This document shows, piece after piece, positions 43,573-52,967 of a DNA stretch of 64,000 bases (position 1 is its first letter; the number at the start of each line of letters is the position of its first letter). The notes under the pieces were generated by a model, which was given only the letters and a program-made list of their open reading frames with translations, was not told the DNA's origin and did not search any database. The DNA is from Alphaproteobacteria bacterium (lineage in GTDB: Bacteria > Pseudomonadota > Alphaproteobacteria > Micropepsales > Micropepsaceae). Made by a program: the position numbers and the translations under genes. The stretch lies in NCBI GenBank assembly GCA_947474565.1, contig CANJIS010000005.1, forward strand, positions 62,001 to 126,000. The letters are read 5' to 3'.

Positions 43573-45309
43573 ATGATCCGCAGCAAATTTCTACGTGGTG
43601 TCGCGCTGTTGGCGCTGTTGGCCATTCCGGCCGCCGCTGGCCCGCTGGAAGATGGCATGGCCGCTTTCCAGAAAGGCGATTACGCCAACGCCGCCACCGC
43701 CTTCACCGTCGCCGCCGCCCAGGGCAATCCCGAAGCGCGCACCTATCTGGGCATCATGTTCCTGGATGGAAACATGGGCATCCCCCAGGACGCGACCCAG
43801 GGATTGTTCTGGCTGAACCAGGCGGCCAAGCAGGGCAACCCCATGGCGCTGACCACGCTGGGCAAAATGTACGCCACCGGCCGCTTTGTGAAGCAAAGCT
43901 TCCCCGACGCCATTTCCAATTACGAAAAAGCTGCGTCGCAGAATTTCGCGCCCGCCCAGGCCGCACTCGGCGACCTGTACGTCAAAGGCTATGGCAGCGC
44001 CTTCAGCGTCACCAAGCCGGATTTCGCCAAGGGCGTGCCGCTGCTCAGCGCCGCGGCCCAGGCCGGCGACGCCGATGGCCAATTCGGGCTCGGCTTTCTT
44101 TATTATTCCGGGCGCGGCGTGCCGCAGAATTACGTCGCCGCCGTCAATCTGTTTCAGCAGGCGGCCAATCAGAACCGGGCAGATGCCCTGGCCTGGATGG
44201 GCGTGGTCTATCAGGCCGGCACCGGCGTGCCGGTGGATCTGGCCAAGTCGGCTTATTACTTCAAGCTGGCGGGCGCGCGCGGCAACATGAATGCGCTGGG
44301 CATTCTGGGCGAATATTATGTCTATGGCCGCGGCGTGAAGCTGGATTATGTGCGCGGCTATATGCTGACCAACATCGCCGCCAATGCATTTTCGCCCGGC
44401 AAGACGCGCGACACCACCGTCAAGCAGCGCGACGAAGCCCTGGCCCATCTGTCGCCGCAGGAAACGAGCGCGGCGCAGCAGCTGGGCAGCTTCTGCCACG
44501 ATGCCGGTTACATCATCTGCGTCGATGACAGCCTTTCGGTGGTGTCGGAAGCAGCCGATCCCCCGGGGCAGTTGCAGCGCCTGATCGCCGCCGCGCAGAA
44601 GTCGCGCGAAGCGGGCGAGAGCGGCCAGTCCACCACCAGTGACGGCAAAACCGCCACCGCCGCATCCTCATCCAGCGGCAAGCCGGAGATGATTGGCAAC
44701 GGCACCGGCTTTTTCGTCAGCGCGAATGGCGATCTGGTCACCGCCGCCCATGTCACGGCGGAATGTCCCGACATGCGCGCGAACGGCCAGCAACTGAAAC
44801 TGATCGCGCAGGACCGCGCTTCGGATGTGGCGGTGGTCACCACCGGCCAGAAATCGCCGGCCTTCTTCAAGCTGCGCGGCCAGCGCGGCCCGCGCATCGG
44901 GGAGCAGATCGTGGTGATCGGCTATCCGCTGCAGGGCGTGCTGGGCGAAGACCCCATCGTCACCACCGGCATCGTTTCCTCGCTGGCGGGGCTGGAGAAT
45001 GACCGCCGCCAGATTCAGATTTCCGCGCCCATCCAGCCCGGCAACAGCGGCGGCCCGGTGATCGGCGAAGACGGCGCGATCCTGGACGTCGCCGTCTCCA
45101 GCATCAGCACCCTGAACGCCGCCAAAATGACCGGCGGCTCGGTGCCGCAGAATGTGAATTTCGCCTCCAGCGTCGGCACACTGAAATCCTTCCTCAACGC
45201 CCATCACGTCAGCTATGTGCAGACCGATGGCAAAGAGGCCAGGCACAACGCCGCCGACCTGGCCGACGTCGCCACGGGCTACACAGTGATAATTGAGTGC
45301 TGGAAATAA
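43573..45309 (+). CDS. Sel1-repeat protein fused to a trypsin-like serine protease
   Basis: 578 residues from the ATG at 43573, with a signal peptide (FLRGVALLALLAIPAAAG). Residues about 30-290 are Sel1-like repeats (ARTYLGIMFLDG, ALTTLGKMYATG, GQFGLGFLYYSGRG, ALAWMGVVYQAGTG, ALGILGEYYVYGRG). A Ser/Thr/Ala linker near 350 leads to a trypsin-like domain with the complete triad: His in VTAAHVTAE, Asp in ASDVAVV, Ser in QPGNSGGPVI. No PDZ domain. Periplasmic quality-control protease with a protein-binding solenoid is a reasonable reading. Two cytochrome c genes follow on the same strand. Confidence 0.85.
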   Translation: MIRSKFLRGVALLALLAIPAAAGPLEDGMAAFQKGDYANAATAFTVAAAQGNPEARTYLGIMFLDGNMGIPQDATQGLFWLNQAAKQGNPMALTTLGKMYATGRFVKQSFPDAISNYEKAASQNFAPAQAALGDLYVKGYGSAFSVTKPDFAKGVPLLSAAAQAGDADGQFGLGFLYYSGRGVPQNYVAAVNLFQQAANQNRADALAWMGVVYQAGTGVPVDLAKSAYYFKLAGARGNMNALGILGEYYVYGRGVKLDYVRGYMLTNIAANAFSPGKTRDTTVKQRDEALAHLSPQETSAAQQLGSFCHDAGYIICVDDSLSVVSEAADPPGQLQRLIAAAQKSREAGESGQSTTSDGKTATAASSSSGKPEMIGNGTGFFVSANGDLVTAAHVTAECPDMRANGQQLKLIAQDRASDVAVVTTGQKSPAFFKLRGQRGPRIGEQIVVIGYPLQGVLGEDPIVTTGIVSSLAGLENDRRQIQISAPIQPGNSGGPVIGEDGAILDVAVSSISTLNAAKMTGGSVPQNVNFASSVGTLKSFLNAHHVSYVQTDGKEARHNAADLADVATGYTVIIECWK

Positions 45310-45327
45310 GAGCGATCTAACAGCGAC

Positions 45328-45771
45328 ATGAAAAAAGCCGCTGTTTTGCTTTTCCTTTTCGCAGCTCCGCTGATCTGCCCCCCTTTGGCGGCGCAGGAGG
45401 CGATGCGTTCGTCCAATTCCGGCGTCTATACCCAGGCGCAGGCGGATCGCGGCCATCAGCTTTATGCCTTCCGCTGCGCCCGCTGCCATGACACCGGCTT
45501 TTCCGGCGCGCCGCGCTTAGGGGATGGCCGCTTCATCAATGATTTTATCGGCAAGACGCTGTTCGACATTACCGACCTGATCCACACCTCCATGCCGGTG
45601 GACAAGCCGGGCACCACGCCGAAAGCCGAGGCCACCGAAATCGCCGCTTACATATTGTCGGTGATGGGGGCCACGGTGGGCGCCAATGACCTGCCCGCCG
45701 ATGACGATGTGCTGCGGCAGATCCGGGTAGACCTTCCTGTCATGCCCGCCGGAGAGCGGGCATCCAGATGA
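45328..45771 (+). CDS. Periplasmic class I cytochrome c, first copy
   Basis: 147 residues with a signal peptide (MKKAAVLLFLFAAPLICPP). One heme c site CARCH in YAFRCARCHDTGFSG and a distal Met candidate in HTSMPVDKPGT. The sequence up to RQIRVDLP aligns with the next gene, but the last nine residues (VMPAGERASR) are translated from a family C repeat that supplies the stop codon. Likely electron carrier for periplasmic dehydrogenases. Starts 18 bases after the protease gene. Confidence 0.83.
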   Translation: MKKAAVLLFLFAAPLICPPLAAQEAMRSSNSGVYTQAQADRGHQLYAFRCARCHDTGFSGAPRLGDGRFINDFIGKTLFDITDLIHTSMPVDKPGTTPKAEATEIAAYILSVMGATVGANDLPADDDVLRQIRVDLPVMPAGERASR

Positions 45772-45864
45772 AACAACGACAAAGATGCAGAAGAAGATAT
45801 CGAACCCACTTCTAAAGATTATCCTGGTTTCACCGGGATGGCCCGCATTCGCGGGCCATGACAG
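45738..45864. repeat. Family C repeat with arms split around a short spacer
   Basis: Left arm TGTCATGCCCGCCGGAGAGC...CATCCAGATGAAA lies inside the first cytochrome gene's 3' end. The inverted right arm TTTCACCGGGATGGCCC...GGGCCATGACA lies just before the second cytochrome gene. Confidence 0.65.
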
Positions 45865-45877
45865 CAAAGGGGCATTT

Positions 45878-46303
45878 TTGAAAGTCGCGCTCCTGCTCAC
45901 CATGTTCATTTTTGCCACCACACCGCTGGCGGCCCAGCCGGATAATCGCGGCATGCGCTCCTCGCTCGCGGGGGTTTACACCACCGCCCAGTCCGAACGC
46001 GGCCACAAACTGTATCTGGAACGCTGCAACCGCTGTCACGGGCTGCAATTCGGCGGCGGCAACGGCGCGCCGTCGTTCGGCGGCCCCACCTTCAACGGCG
46101 ATTTTGAAAACTACACGCTGTTCGACCTGGAGAACCGCATCCACACCTCGATGCCGCGCGACCAGCCCGGCACCACCAGCAAGGTGGAGGCGACCGATCT
46201 GACCGCGTTCATTCTTTCCCAGATGCACGCGCCTGCGGGGCCACGTGAACTTCCCGCCTATGAGACCGTGCTGCGCCTGATCCGGATTGATCTGCCTCAG
46301 TAA
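45878..46303 (+). CDS. Periplasmic class I cytochrome c, second copy
   Basis: 141 residues. The TTG at 45878 is chosen: AAAGGGG precedes it, and it begins the signal peptide MKVALLLTMFIFATTPLAAQ. An upstream in-frame start at 45785 would translate the repeat arm. Heme site CNRCH in ERCNRCHGLQFGGG, Met candidate in HTSMPRDQPGTT, and the natural end RIDLPQ. A tandem duplicate of the preceding cytochrome. A bidirectional terminator follows. Confidence 0.8.
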   Translation: MKVALLLTMFIFATTPLAAQPDNRGMRSSLAGVYTTAQSERGHKLYLERCNRCHGLQFGGGNGAPSFGGPTFNGDFENYTLFDLENRIHTSMPRDQPGTTSKVEATDLTAFILSQMHAPAGPRELPAYETVLRLIRIDLPQ

Positions 46304-46335
46304 AAAAACGGCCCCTTCTCCGGAGCCGTTCTTTA
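46302..46335. terminator. Bidirectional intrinsic terminator
   Basis: Stem AACGGC (46307-46312) / GCCGTT (46325-46330), with an A7 tract on the left and TTCTTTA on the right. It serves the cytochrome gene on the plus strand and the Gly/Tyr-rich gene on the minus strand. Confidence 0.7.
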
Positions 46336-46353
46336 TTCGATAGCGTTCAGCGC

Positions 46354-46764
46354 TTACCGGCGGCCGCGGCCACGGCCGCCATACCCGCCACGATAGCCGC
46401 CGCGATACCCGCCGGCATAACCACCGCGATAGCCATAGCCGCCATACACGTTGCCACGCGGATAATAATAAGGCCGCACATAGCCGCGCGAATACAAAGG
46501 ATAGGCCGAATAGGCCGGGTAGCCGCAACGATACGGATCATAGAAACGGCTGTAGGTATCGCAGCTATAAGCCGGCACGCCGCCGCCATAATAACCGCCG
46601 CCAAAACCGTTATAGTAACCACCGCCGCCGAAGCCGCCGCCGTAATAGCCGCCGGGGCCGATGCCGATACCGAACGACACCTGCGCCGAAGCGGGCGCAG
46701 CCATCGCCAGCATGGCGCCGCCGGCCAGCACCGCCGCGGCACAGAATTTTGCAAAAGCCTTCAT
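46354..46764 (-). CDS. Exported Gly/Tyr-rich low-complexity protein
   Basis: 136 residues from the ATG at 46764, preceded by AGGAG. Signal peptide FAKFCAAAVLAGGAMLAMAA. The mature protein is dominated by Gly, Tyr and Arg: GGYYGGGFGGGGYYNGFGG, then repeats of GGYRGGYRGG and a GRGRGRR end. Two cysteines occur in YSCDTYSRFYDPYRC. Such proteins are presumed structural or surface-associated; no function is known. Divergent from groES across 347 bases, which hold the groE promoter and otherwise nothing recognisable. Confidence 0.75.
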   Translation of the reverse strand: MKAFAKFCAAAVLAGGAMLAMAAPASAQVSFGIGIGPGGYYGGGFGGGGYYNGFGGGYYGGGVPAYSCDTYSRFYDPYRCGYPAYSAYPLYSRGYVRPYYYPRGNVYGGYGYRGGYAGGYRGGYRGGYGGRGRGRR

Positions 46765-46999
46765 GTTGGTCTCCTCATCTCCACGCACTCTCGCCAAACG
46801 TGAGGGGTAAAATCTTCGCCCGCGCCTGAACCGCACATGAACAAACGGTTAGAAGCATGCAGGGGTTCTGTGGTGAACGCCACATTTTCCAAACGCCCGT
46901 CGATTGCCTCGAAAACCGGCATGCAATGGGTGCCAAAAGGTGCGCAGACCGGGAGAAGCTCCCGCTCAAAAACTGTTCAACAAGCTGGGGGGCCGCTGC

Positions 47000-47028
47000 T
47001 TGACCTTTGCCCGCACCCTTCCTAAATA
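47000..47028 (+). promoter_or_regulatory. Sigma-70-type promoter of groESL
   Basis: TTGACC (47000-47005), a 17-base spacer and TAAATA (47023-47028). The start of transcription would fall near 47035, just upstream of the CIRCE operator. Confidence 0.7.
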
Positions 47029-47039
47029 CCCGGCTAGGC

Positions 47040-47066
47040 TTGGCACTCACCCCATGTGAGTGCTGC
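47040..47066 (+). promoter_or_regulatory. CIRCE operator (HrcA site)
   Basis: TTGGCACTC-N9-GAGTGCTGC, close to the consensus TTAGCACTC-N9-GAGTGCTAA. It lies downstream of the promoter and about 45 bases before groES. HrcA repression released by heat shock is expected; hrcA itself is not in the window. Confidence 0.9.
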
Positions 47067-47111
47067 CGGACAATATTTCATTGTTTAAAATCAATAATTT
47101 AGGAGAGGTGT

Positions 47112-47414
47112 ATGACCAAGTTCCGTCCCCTTGGCGACCGCGTTGTGGTTCGCCGCGTGAAAGAAGACCAGAAGACCGCTGGCGGCATCATCATTCCCGA
47201 CACCGTCGCGGAGAAGCCCCAGGAAGGCAAAATCATCTCCGTCGGCCCCGGCGCGCCGGACAATAACGGCAAGCTGATCCCCACCACCGTCAAGGCCGGC
47301 GAACGCGTGCTGTTCGGCAAGTGGTCGGGCACCGAAGTGAAGATCGACAATGAAGATCTCCTGATCATGAAGGAGAGCGACATTCTGGGCGTGATCGAAG
47401 GCAATAAGAAATAA
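47112..47414 (+). CDS. groES: Co-chaperonin GroES
   Basis: 100 residues, start preceded by AGGAG. Complete Gro[22 protein letters not shown], mobile loop [17 protein letters not shown], roof region and the final EGNKK. It caps the GroEL cylinder during ATP-driven folding. First gene of the operon with groEL, 51 bases upstream of it, under CIRCE control. Confidence 0.97.
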   Translation: MTKFRPLGDRVVVRRVKEDQKTAGGIIIPDTVAEKPQEGKIISVGPGAPDNNGKLIPTTVKAGERVLFGKWSGTEVKIDNEDLLIMKESDILGVIEGNKK

Positions 47415-49118
<1,704 letters not shown>

Positions 49119-49144
49119 GGTCCACGTTCACCGCAGAAATGAAC

Positions 49145-49173
49145 AAGGCCCGGTGGAATCACCGGGCCTTTTT
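49145..49173 (+). terminator. groESL terminator
   Basis: 11-bp stem AAGGCCCGGTG / CACCGGGCCTT with loop GAAT, followed by a T tract (TTTTT). Lies 27 bases after the groEL stop. Confidence 0.85.
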
Positions 49174-49217
49174 CGTGTCATGGCCGGAGCGCGCTTTGCA
49201 GCGGCCTCAACCCGCTT

Positions 49218-50525
49218 TCAGGGTTGGGGCGGTTTGCCGTCGCGGGCGCGGGCTTCGTCGTCCAGTTTTTTCCGGGCGAGCCTGCGCGCCTCTTGCTGCG
49301 CTTTTCTGTCTGGCGGAGCCACAACCGGCGCGACGGCAGCAGCGGCGGCGGGCGGTGCCGCCGCGGGTGCGGGCGCTGGTGCTGCCGCAGGCGCGGCAAC
49401 AACGGGTGCCGGTGCAGCTGCGGGCGCCGCCACAGCAACCGGCGCAGCTTGTTTGGGCGCGGGCGCGGCATTGGCGCGGTTGCCGCGCGGAGATTCCTGG
49501 CGCGCCTTATCGGCATCTTTCCGCGCAGAGGCTTTATCGGCATCGGCCTGCCGCTGCTGGCGAGCCTTGTCCTCAACCTGACGCGCCTGATCCTGCTGCT
49601 GCTTGGCCTTGTCCTGTTCTTGGCGCGCCCGATCCTGTTGCTGGCGAGCCTGGTCTTCCGCCTGGCGCGCTTGATCCCGCTGCTGCTGCCCGTCGGCGCG
49701 ATTGCCGGCGGTCACCGGCGGCGGCGGCCCGCTATAGCCGCGTGCCCGCCAATCGTTGAAGGACTGGGCCGACTGTTCACGGCGGGCACGCTCAGTTCTC
49801 CAATCATTCTGATCCTGGACCGCATGCGCCGCGTGATAGGTGCGCCAGGAGTCCTGCTGGTTTTGCGCCGCCTGCCATTTGGCGCGTTTGTTGGCCAAGG
49901 CGGACTGCTGCGCCGCCCAGTTGGCGGCATTGACGGCGCGCCGTTCGCTGCTGCGCGCCGCGCCGTACAAGGCTGCGGCCCGCGCCAGAATGCGCCCGGC
50001 ATCGTCGTCGCGCCGGTCCCACTCCCGGTACGGCAACAGCCGTCCGTTTCCATCATACACAGCCACCAATTCGCCATTGGAAAAGCCGTAGGCATATTGC
50101 GGATCGCGCACCAGGTAAGGCCGGTCGGCGCCCGGCTGATAATAATAATCGCGATAGCCGCCCGAAACCGGCTCCACCATCCGCGTGGAACGGTTGGTGC
50201 TGCGCCACACCCAGGGATGGGAGTCCTGGTAATCAAAGCCATAGTCCGGCGGCGCGTCGCCGATGGCATCGCTCATGGCATAGGCGCGATCCACATAGGA
50301 ATAATCGTCATCCTCCGGCGTGGCGCGCGCCGCGATCCGGGGGCGGGGCGCCGGGGGCAAGGCTTCGGGCGGCGGCGCTTCGACAATGGCCGTGGGCGGC
50401 GCGTTGGTGAGCGGCAAAGGCTCGTCCACCGCGGTTGTTGTGGCATCCTGCTTGCCGCAGGCGGCCAAGGACAGCGCACAGGCAAGCGCCAGAGCGGTGG
50501 AATTGAGGAATCGGAGTTTGGTCAT
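49218..50525 (-). CDS. Lipoprotein with Gln/Arg-rich coiled coil and Ala/Pro-rich tail
   Basis: 435 residues from the ATG at 50525. Lipobox SLAACGKQ. Residues 55-200 form a tyrosine-rich region (DYGFDYQDSHPWVW, GGYRDYYYQPGADRPYLVRD) ending in a short domain YGFSNGELVAVYDGNGRLLP, which resembles bacterial YXWGXW-type envelope proteins only loosely. Then a long helix rich in Gln/Arg/Ala (DQARQAEDQARQQQDRARQ and so on) and an Ala/Pro-rich stretch, ending with RKAQQEARRLARKKLDDEAR. No known catalytic motif; probably an envelope structural protein. It is convergent with groEL. Confidence 0.7.
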   Translation of the reverse strand: MTKLRFLNSTALALACALSLAACGKQDATTTAVDEPLPLTNAPPTAIVEAPPPEALPPAPRPRIAARATPEDDDYSYVDRAYAMSDAIGDAPPDYGFDYQDSHPWVWRSTNRSTRMVEPVSGGYRDYYYQPGADRPYLVRDPQYAYGFSNGELVAVYDGNGRLLPYREWDRRDDDAGRILARAAALYGAARSSERRAVNAANWAAQQSALANKRAKWQAAQNQQDSWRTYHAAHAVQDQNDWRTERARREQSAQSFNDWRARGYSGPPPPVTAGNRADGQQQRDQARQAEDQARQQQDRARQEQDKAKQQQDQARQVEDKARQQRQADADKASARKDADKARQESPRGNRANAAPAPKQAAPVAVAAPAAAPAPVVAAPAAAPAPAPAAAPPAAAAAVAPVVAPPDRKAQQEARRLARKKLDDEARARDGKPPQP

Positions 50526-50575
50526 GCTGTGACAACGCCTGGGGAGAGTGGCTGTTCCTCGCCAGGGCGGGATTC

Positions 50576-50626
50576 CCCAACAAGGCTGCGCGCCGCCCCG
50601 GCGGCATGGGCGGCATGGACTTTTAA
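50576..50626 (+). pseudogene. Remnant of a groEL 3' end
   Basis: In frame it reads PGGMGGMDF followed by TAA (50624-50626). The DNA GGCGGCATGGGCGGCATGG then ACTTTTAAG matches the real groEL end at 49087-49120 apart from a 9-base gap. No upstream groEL-like sequence precedes it. Followed by its own strong terminator. Confidence 0.55.
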
Positions 50627-50648
50627 GTCCAGCGCACATCACGAAAAA

Positions 50649-50680
50649 GCAAAAGGGCCAGAAAAATCTGGCCCTTTTGC
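50649..50680 (+). terminator. Strong intrinsic terminator hairpin
   Basis: Perfect 13-bp stem GCAAAAGGGCCAG / CTGGCCCTTTTGC with loop AAAAAT. The right arm itself holds the T4 tract. It lies 22 bases after the groEL-tail remnant. Confidence 0.7.
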
Positions 50681-50736
50681 TTTGCAGGCCATGCGGCTGC
50701 TGGGGGGAGGCAATATTATGGGGCGGTGCAGACATC

Positions 50737-50901
50737 TTACTGCGATCCCGCCATGAAGCCCTGGCGCCAGCGTTCGCGCTCCGGGTCGCGTGGATAGGGA
50801 TTGCGCACCCCCGGCTTGGTGGCGGCCGTGCGCGCCGCGTTCCAGCCCTGGGCATAGATGCGGCTATACTGAAATTCGGTCATCACGTGTGGTTCGTTCA
50901 T
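50737..50901 (-). CDS. Ribosome modulation factor (Rmf)-like small protein
   Basis: 54 residues (50901 to TAA at 50737-50739). The sequence SRIYAQGWNAARTAATKPG, then RNPYPRDPERERWRQGFMAG, follows the Rmf pattern: A-x3-G-x2-A, a central NPY, then W..GF..G near the end. In E. coli Rmf dimerises 70S ribosomes in stationary phase. The resemblance is in pattern and size; a CrpP-like relative is the alternative. The ATG overlaps the TGA of the upstream gene (ATGA). Third gene of the operon led by the EcfG-like sigma factor. Confidence 0.7.
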   Translation of the reverse strand: MNEPHVMTEFQYSRIYAQGWNAARTAATKPGVRNPYPRDPERERWRQGFMAGSQ

Positions 50902-51167
50902 GGCGAAGCCGCAGGATCAGGATGCTGGTCGCGGGCCCACGCCTGCGTCAATTCCGCCGGATCAACCGGGACAAACTCCAGCGCGCCGTCGCGCCGCAGC
51001 TGCATGGTGGTGGCGATGTGCCGCCAGGCGACCAGGGTCAAACTGTCCAGCGCTTCCTGCTCCACTTCAATCGTATACACACCCGCCGCTTCATCGTGGC
51101 TGAACCCGGCCAGCCGGAAGGGATGGCGAAAGATGACGGTCTGACTGGTAAATCGCCGGTGCATCAC
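50898..51167 (-). CDS. Small protein between sigma factor and Rmf-like gene
   Basis: 89 residues. No membrane segment or cysteine. RRFTSQTVIFRHPFRLAGF and AAGVYTIEVEQEALDSLTLVAWRHIATTM suggest an alpha/beta fold; family not recognised. It overlaps both neighbours by ATGA junctions, so it is translated together with the sigma factor and the Rmf-like protein. Could be a sigma-associated regulator by position, but it lacks the NepR or anti-sigma signatures I would expect. Confidence 0.65.
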   Translation of the reverse strand: MMHRRFTSQTVIFRHPFRLAGFSHDEAAGVYTIEVEQEALDSLTLVAWRHIATTMQLRRDGALEFVPVDPAELTQAWARDQHPDPAASP

Positions 51168-51784
51168 TCCGCCTTGGTCTTGCGGCGCGCGGCCTTGGGC
51201 ACAATCGCGTCCAGCTGCCCCATGATGTCGGCATGGCCGTGCTTGGCCGCACCCGCAACGTGCGGCACCTTCGCGCCGCTTTCTAGGAATTTCGCCAGCG
51301 CCTCACGCCCGCGCGCCACGCGGCTTTTAAAGGTGCCGTCCGGCACGCCGCAAATGCCACCGGCTTCCTGATAGGAAAATCCGGCCGCGCCAACCAAAAT
51401 CAGCGCCTCGCGCTGGTCATCCGGCAATGTCCGCAAGCCGTCGGCGACATCGCAAAGCTCCAGATACCATTGCTGGGCATCGGCGGCGGCGGGTACGCGC
51501 GCGCCGGCTCCTTCGTCCCAGGGCATCTGGCGCCAGCTGCGCCTTGCCTGCGAATAAAATTCATTGCGCAGAATGGTGAACAGCCAGGCCTTCATGTTGG
51601 TGCCGGGCACGAAACTGGTTCGCGCATGCCAGGCCTTGACCAGCGCTTCCTGCGCCAGATCTTCGGCCTGGGCGGGCTGGCGGCACAGCGAACGGGAAAA
51701 GGCGCGCAAAAACGGAATCAGCGCGGTCAGGTCGCGCTTGAAGTCGAACTTCTGCGGCGTGGTGTCTGATGACGGTGTAGGCAT
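51164..51784 (-). CDS. ECF sigma factor, EcfG-like (general stress response type)
   Basis: 206 residues. Region 2: FKRDLTALIPFLRAFSRSLC, AEDLAQEALVKAWHARTSF, GTNMKAWLFTILRNEFYSQARRSWRQM; region 4: LRTLPDDQREALILVGAAGFSY and GTFKSRVARGREAL. These match EcfG-family sigma factors, which drive the alphaproteobacterial general stress response from GGAAC-N16/17-CGTT promoters. A ~30-residue basic tail (PKAARRKTKAE end) extends past region 4. The usual neighbours phyR and nepR are absent, so this may be a secondary EcfG paralogue. Operon with two small downstream genes. Confidence 0.85.
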   Translation of the reverse strand: MPTPSSDTTPQKFDFKRDLTALIPFLRAFSRSLCRQPAQAEDLAQEALVKAWHARTSFVPGTNMKAWLFTILRNEFYSQARRSWRQMPWDEGAGARVPAAADAQQWYLELCDVADGLRTLPDDQREALILVGAAGFSYQEAGGICGVPDGTFKSRVARGREALAKFLESGAKVPHVAGAAKHGHADIMGQLDAIVPKAARRKTKAE

Positions 51785-51814
51785 CGGGGCGCGTCTCGTC
51801 CGCTACGAAATGGA

Positions 51815-51845
51815 AAAGCGCGGGAGGGCGCAATCGCCCTCCCGC
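51815..51845 (-). terminator. Terminator hairpin after the disordered small gene
   Basis: 11-bp stem GCGGGAGGGCG / CGCCCTCCCGC (51820-51830, 51835-51845) with CAAT loop and a short T tract on the minus strand. It separates the 51852-52061 gene from the EcfG-like sigma gene. Confidence 0.65.
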
Positions 51846-51851
51846 AACACT

Positions 51852-52061
51852 TCAGACCTTGGCCACTTCGGGCTTGGCCTCTTCGGCATGGCCCTTGTCA
51901 GACTGGCCGTTCGGGTTGGATTCGCCATTCGGCTTGGACGCATCCGGCTTTGCCTGCTCCACATTCGGCTTCGATGCCTGATTGGGCTGAGCGGCCTGAT
52001 CCTTGTTGGACGCAGACGGATTCGCGTTCGCCGCGGCGGGCGCGGGGTTCTGATTGGTCAT
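51852..52061 (-). CDS. Small disordered Asn/Pro/Ala/Lys-rich protein
   Basis: 69 residues from the ATG at 52061; an ATG at 52076 is an alternative. Composition is dominated by N, P, A, K, Q, S and E (AAANANPSASNKDQAAQPNQ, KPDASKPNGESNPNGQ), with no hydrophobic core, so it is intrinsically disordered. Similar tiny hydrophilic proteins are often stress-induced in alphaproteobacteria. Function unknown. The 248 bases between it and the next plus-strand gene hold only short inverted stretches (ATCGGCC/GGCCGAT). Confidence 0.55.
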   Translation of the reverse strand: MTNQNPAPAAANANPSASNKDQAAQPNQASKPNVEQAKPDASKPNGESNPNGQSDKGHAEEAKPEVAKV

Positions 52062-52309
52062 GGTGGGATCTTTCATGATGGCTGTCAGGTGCCACCGCAC
52101 TGTGAGATGGTGATCGGATAACGCGCACACAAGCCGCGCGCCCAAATAAACCCGCCAGGTATGGGCGGTATTAATGTCACGTATGGTGCCAATCGGCCGA
52201 TTTCAATGCGATATCGGCCAATCTCACCGAATAGCGCCAGATAAACCGGCAACGGCGCGCCGCACCTGATAGTGTCTGCCACAATCCGGAGATTTGAGAT
52301 GGCCGCGCT

Positions 52310-52516
52310 TTGAACCGCATTCCGAGCGCCGATGAACTCACCTCTTCGGAATTCATGTCGCTGGTGCTGGTATCGCGCGGTTTCATGAGCAAAGGCACCA
52401 TACCGCGGGCGCATCAGGCGCGGCTGGTGGAGCTGGGCCTTATTCATCTCGCCCTGGGCGGCATGATGGCAACTCCGGCGGGCAGCATGGTGGCGCGCAT
52501 CCAAATCGGCGGCTGA
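52310..52516 (+). CDS. Small helical protein of unknown function
   Basis: 68 residues with a TTG at 52310, or a shorter form from the ATG at 52355. The stretch SSEFMSLVLVSRGFMSKG, then AHQARLVELGLIHLALGGMMATPAG, reads like the short winged-helix-like proteins found in many alphaproteobacteria (a helix-turn-helix followed by TPAG and a strand). DNA binding is possible but not shown. First of four small genes in a row. Confidence 0.5.
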   Translation: MNRIPSADELTSSEFMSLVLVSRGFMSKGTIPRAHQARLVELGLIHLALGGMMATPAGSMVARIQIGG

Positions 52517-52556
52517 ATCGCAATTGGCGCAGAACGAGACGAGAAACAACAACGTG

Positions 52557-52967
52557 ATGACAAACAAAAGCACTGCCCGCCTGCGGGCCGACAATGCCTT
52601 CGCCGCCCTGCGGCCCTATGCCGAACCGCCCACCATCGTGAACGAATTGATCGCCGTGCTGGCGCCACATCCCAAAGGTTTGCGCCGCTGGTCGGTGATG
52701 CGCGCCATCCGTGACATCCGCAACAAAGACAGCCGCGCCATGTCGCTCAAATTCGAAATCGAAGTCGAGCGCGCGTTCCGGGGCGCCTGCAGCAATTGCG
52801 CCGAAGGCAACAACAATCCCGACGCGCCGTTCTTCCGGCCGGAAGGCAAGGCGGGCGAAGTCTGGGCCCTGCATCCCCGGCACAATCCTGCCAACGTGTC
52901 TGAAAGCGCGCCCGAAAGCCCGCCCGAGAACGTATCTGAGAGCGTCCCCGAGAGCATCCATGAATAA
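52557..52967 (+). CDS. Protein of unknown function with CxxC
   Basis: 136 residues from the ATG at 52557; TTG at 52524 possible. The N-terminal ~75 residues are helical (RLRADNAFAALRPYAEPPTI, GLRRWSVMRAIRDIRNKD). GACSNCAEG provides a single CxxC. A tail of Ser/Pro/Glu repeats follows (VSESAPESPPENVSESVPES), made of near-identical VSES-PES units. No family recognised. Its end overlaps the next ATG by eight bases. Confidence 0.55.
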   Translation: MTNKSTARLRADNAFAALRPYAEPPTIVNELIAVLAPHPKGLRRWSVMRAIRDIRNKDSRAMSLKFEIEVERAFRGACSNCAEGNNNPDAPFFRPEGKAGEVWALHPRHNPANVSESAPESPPENVSESVPESIHE

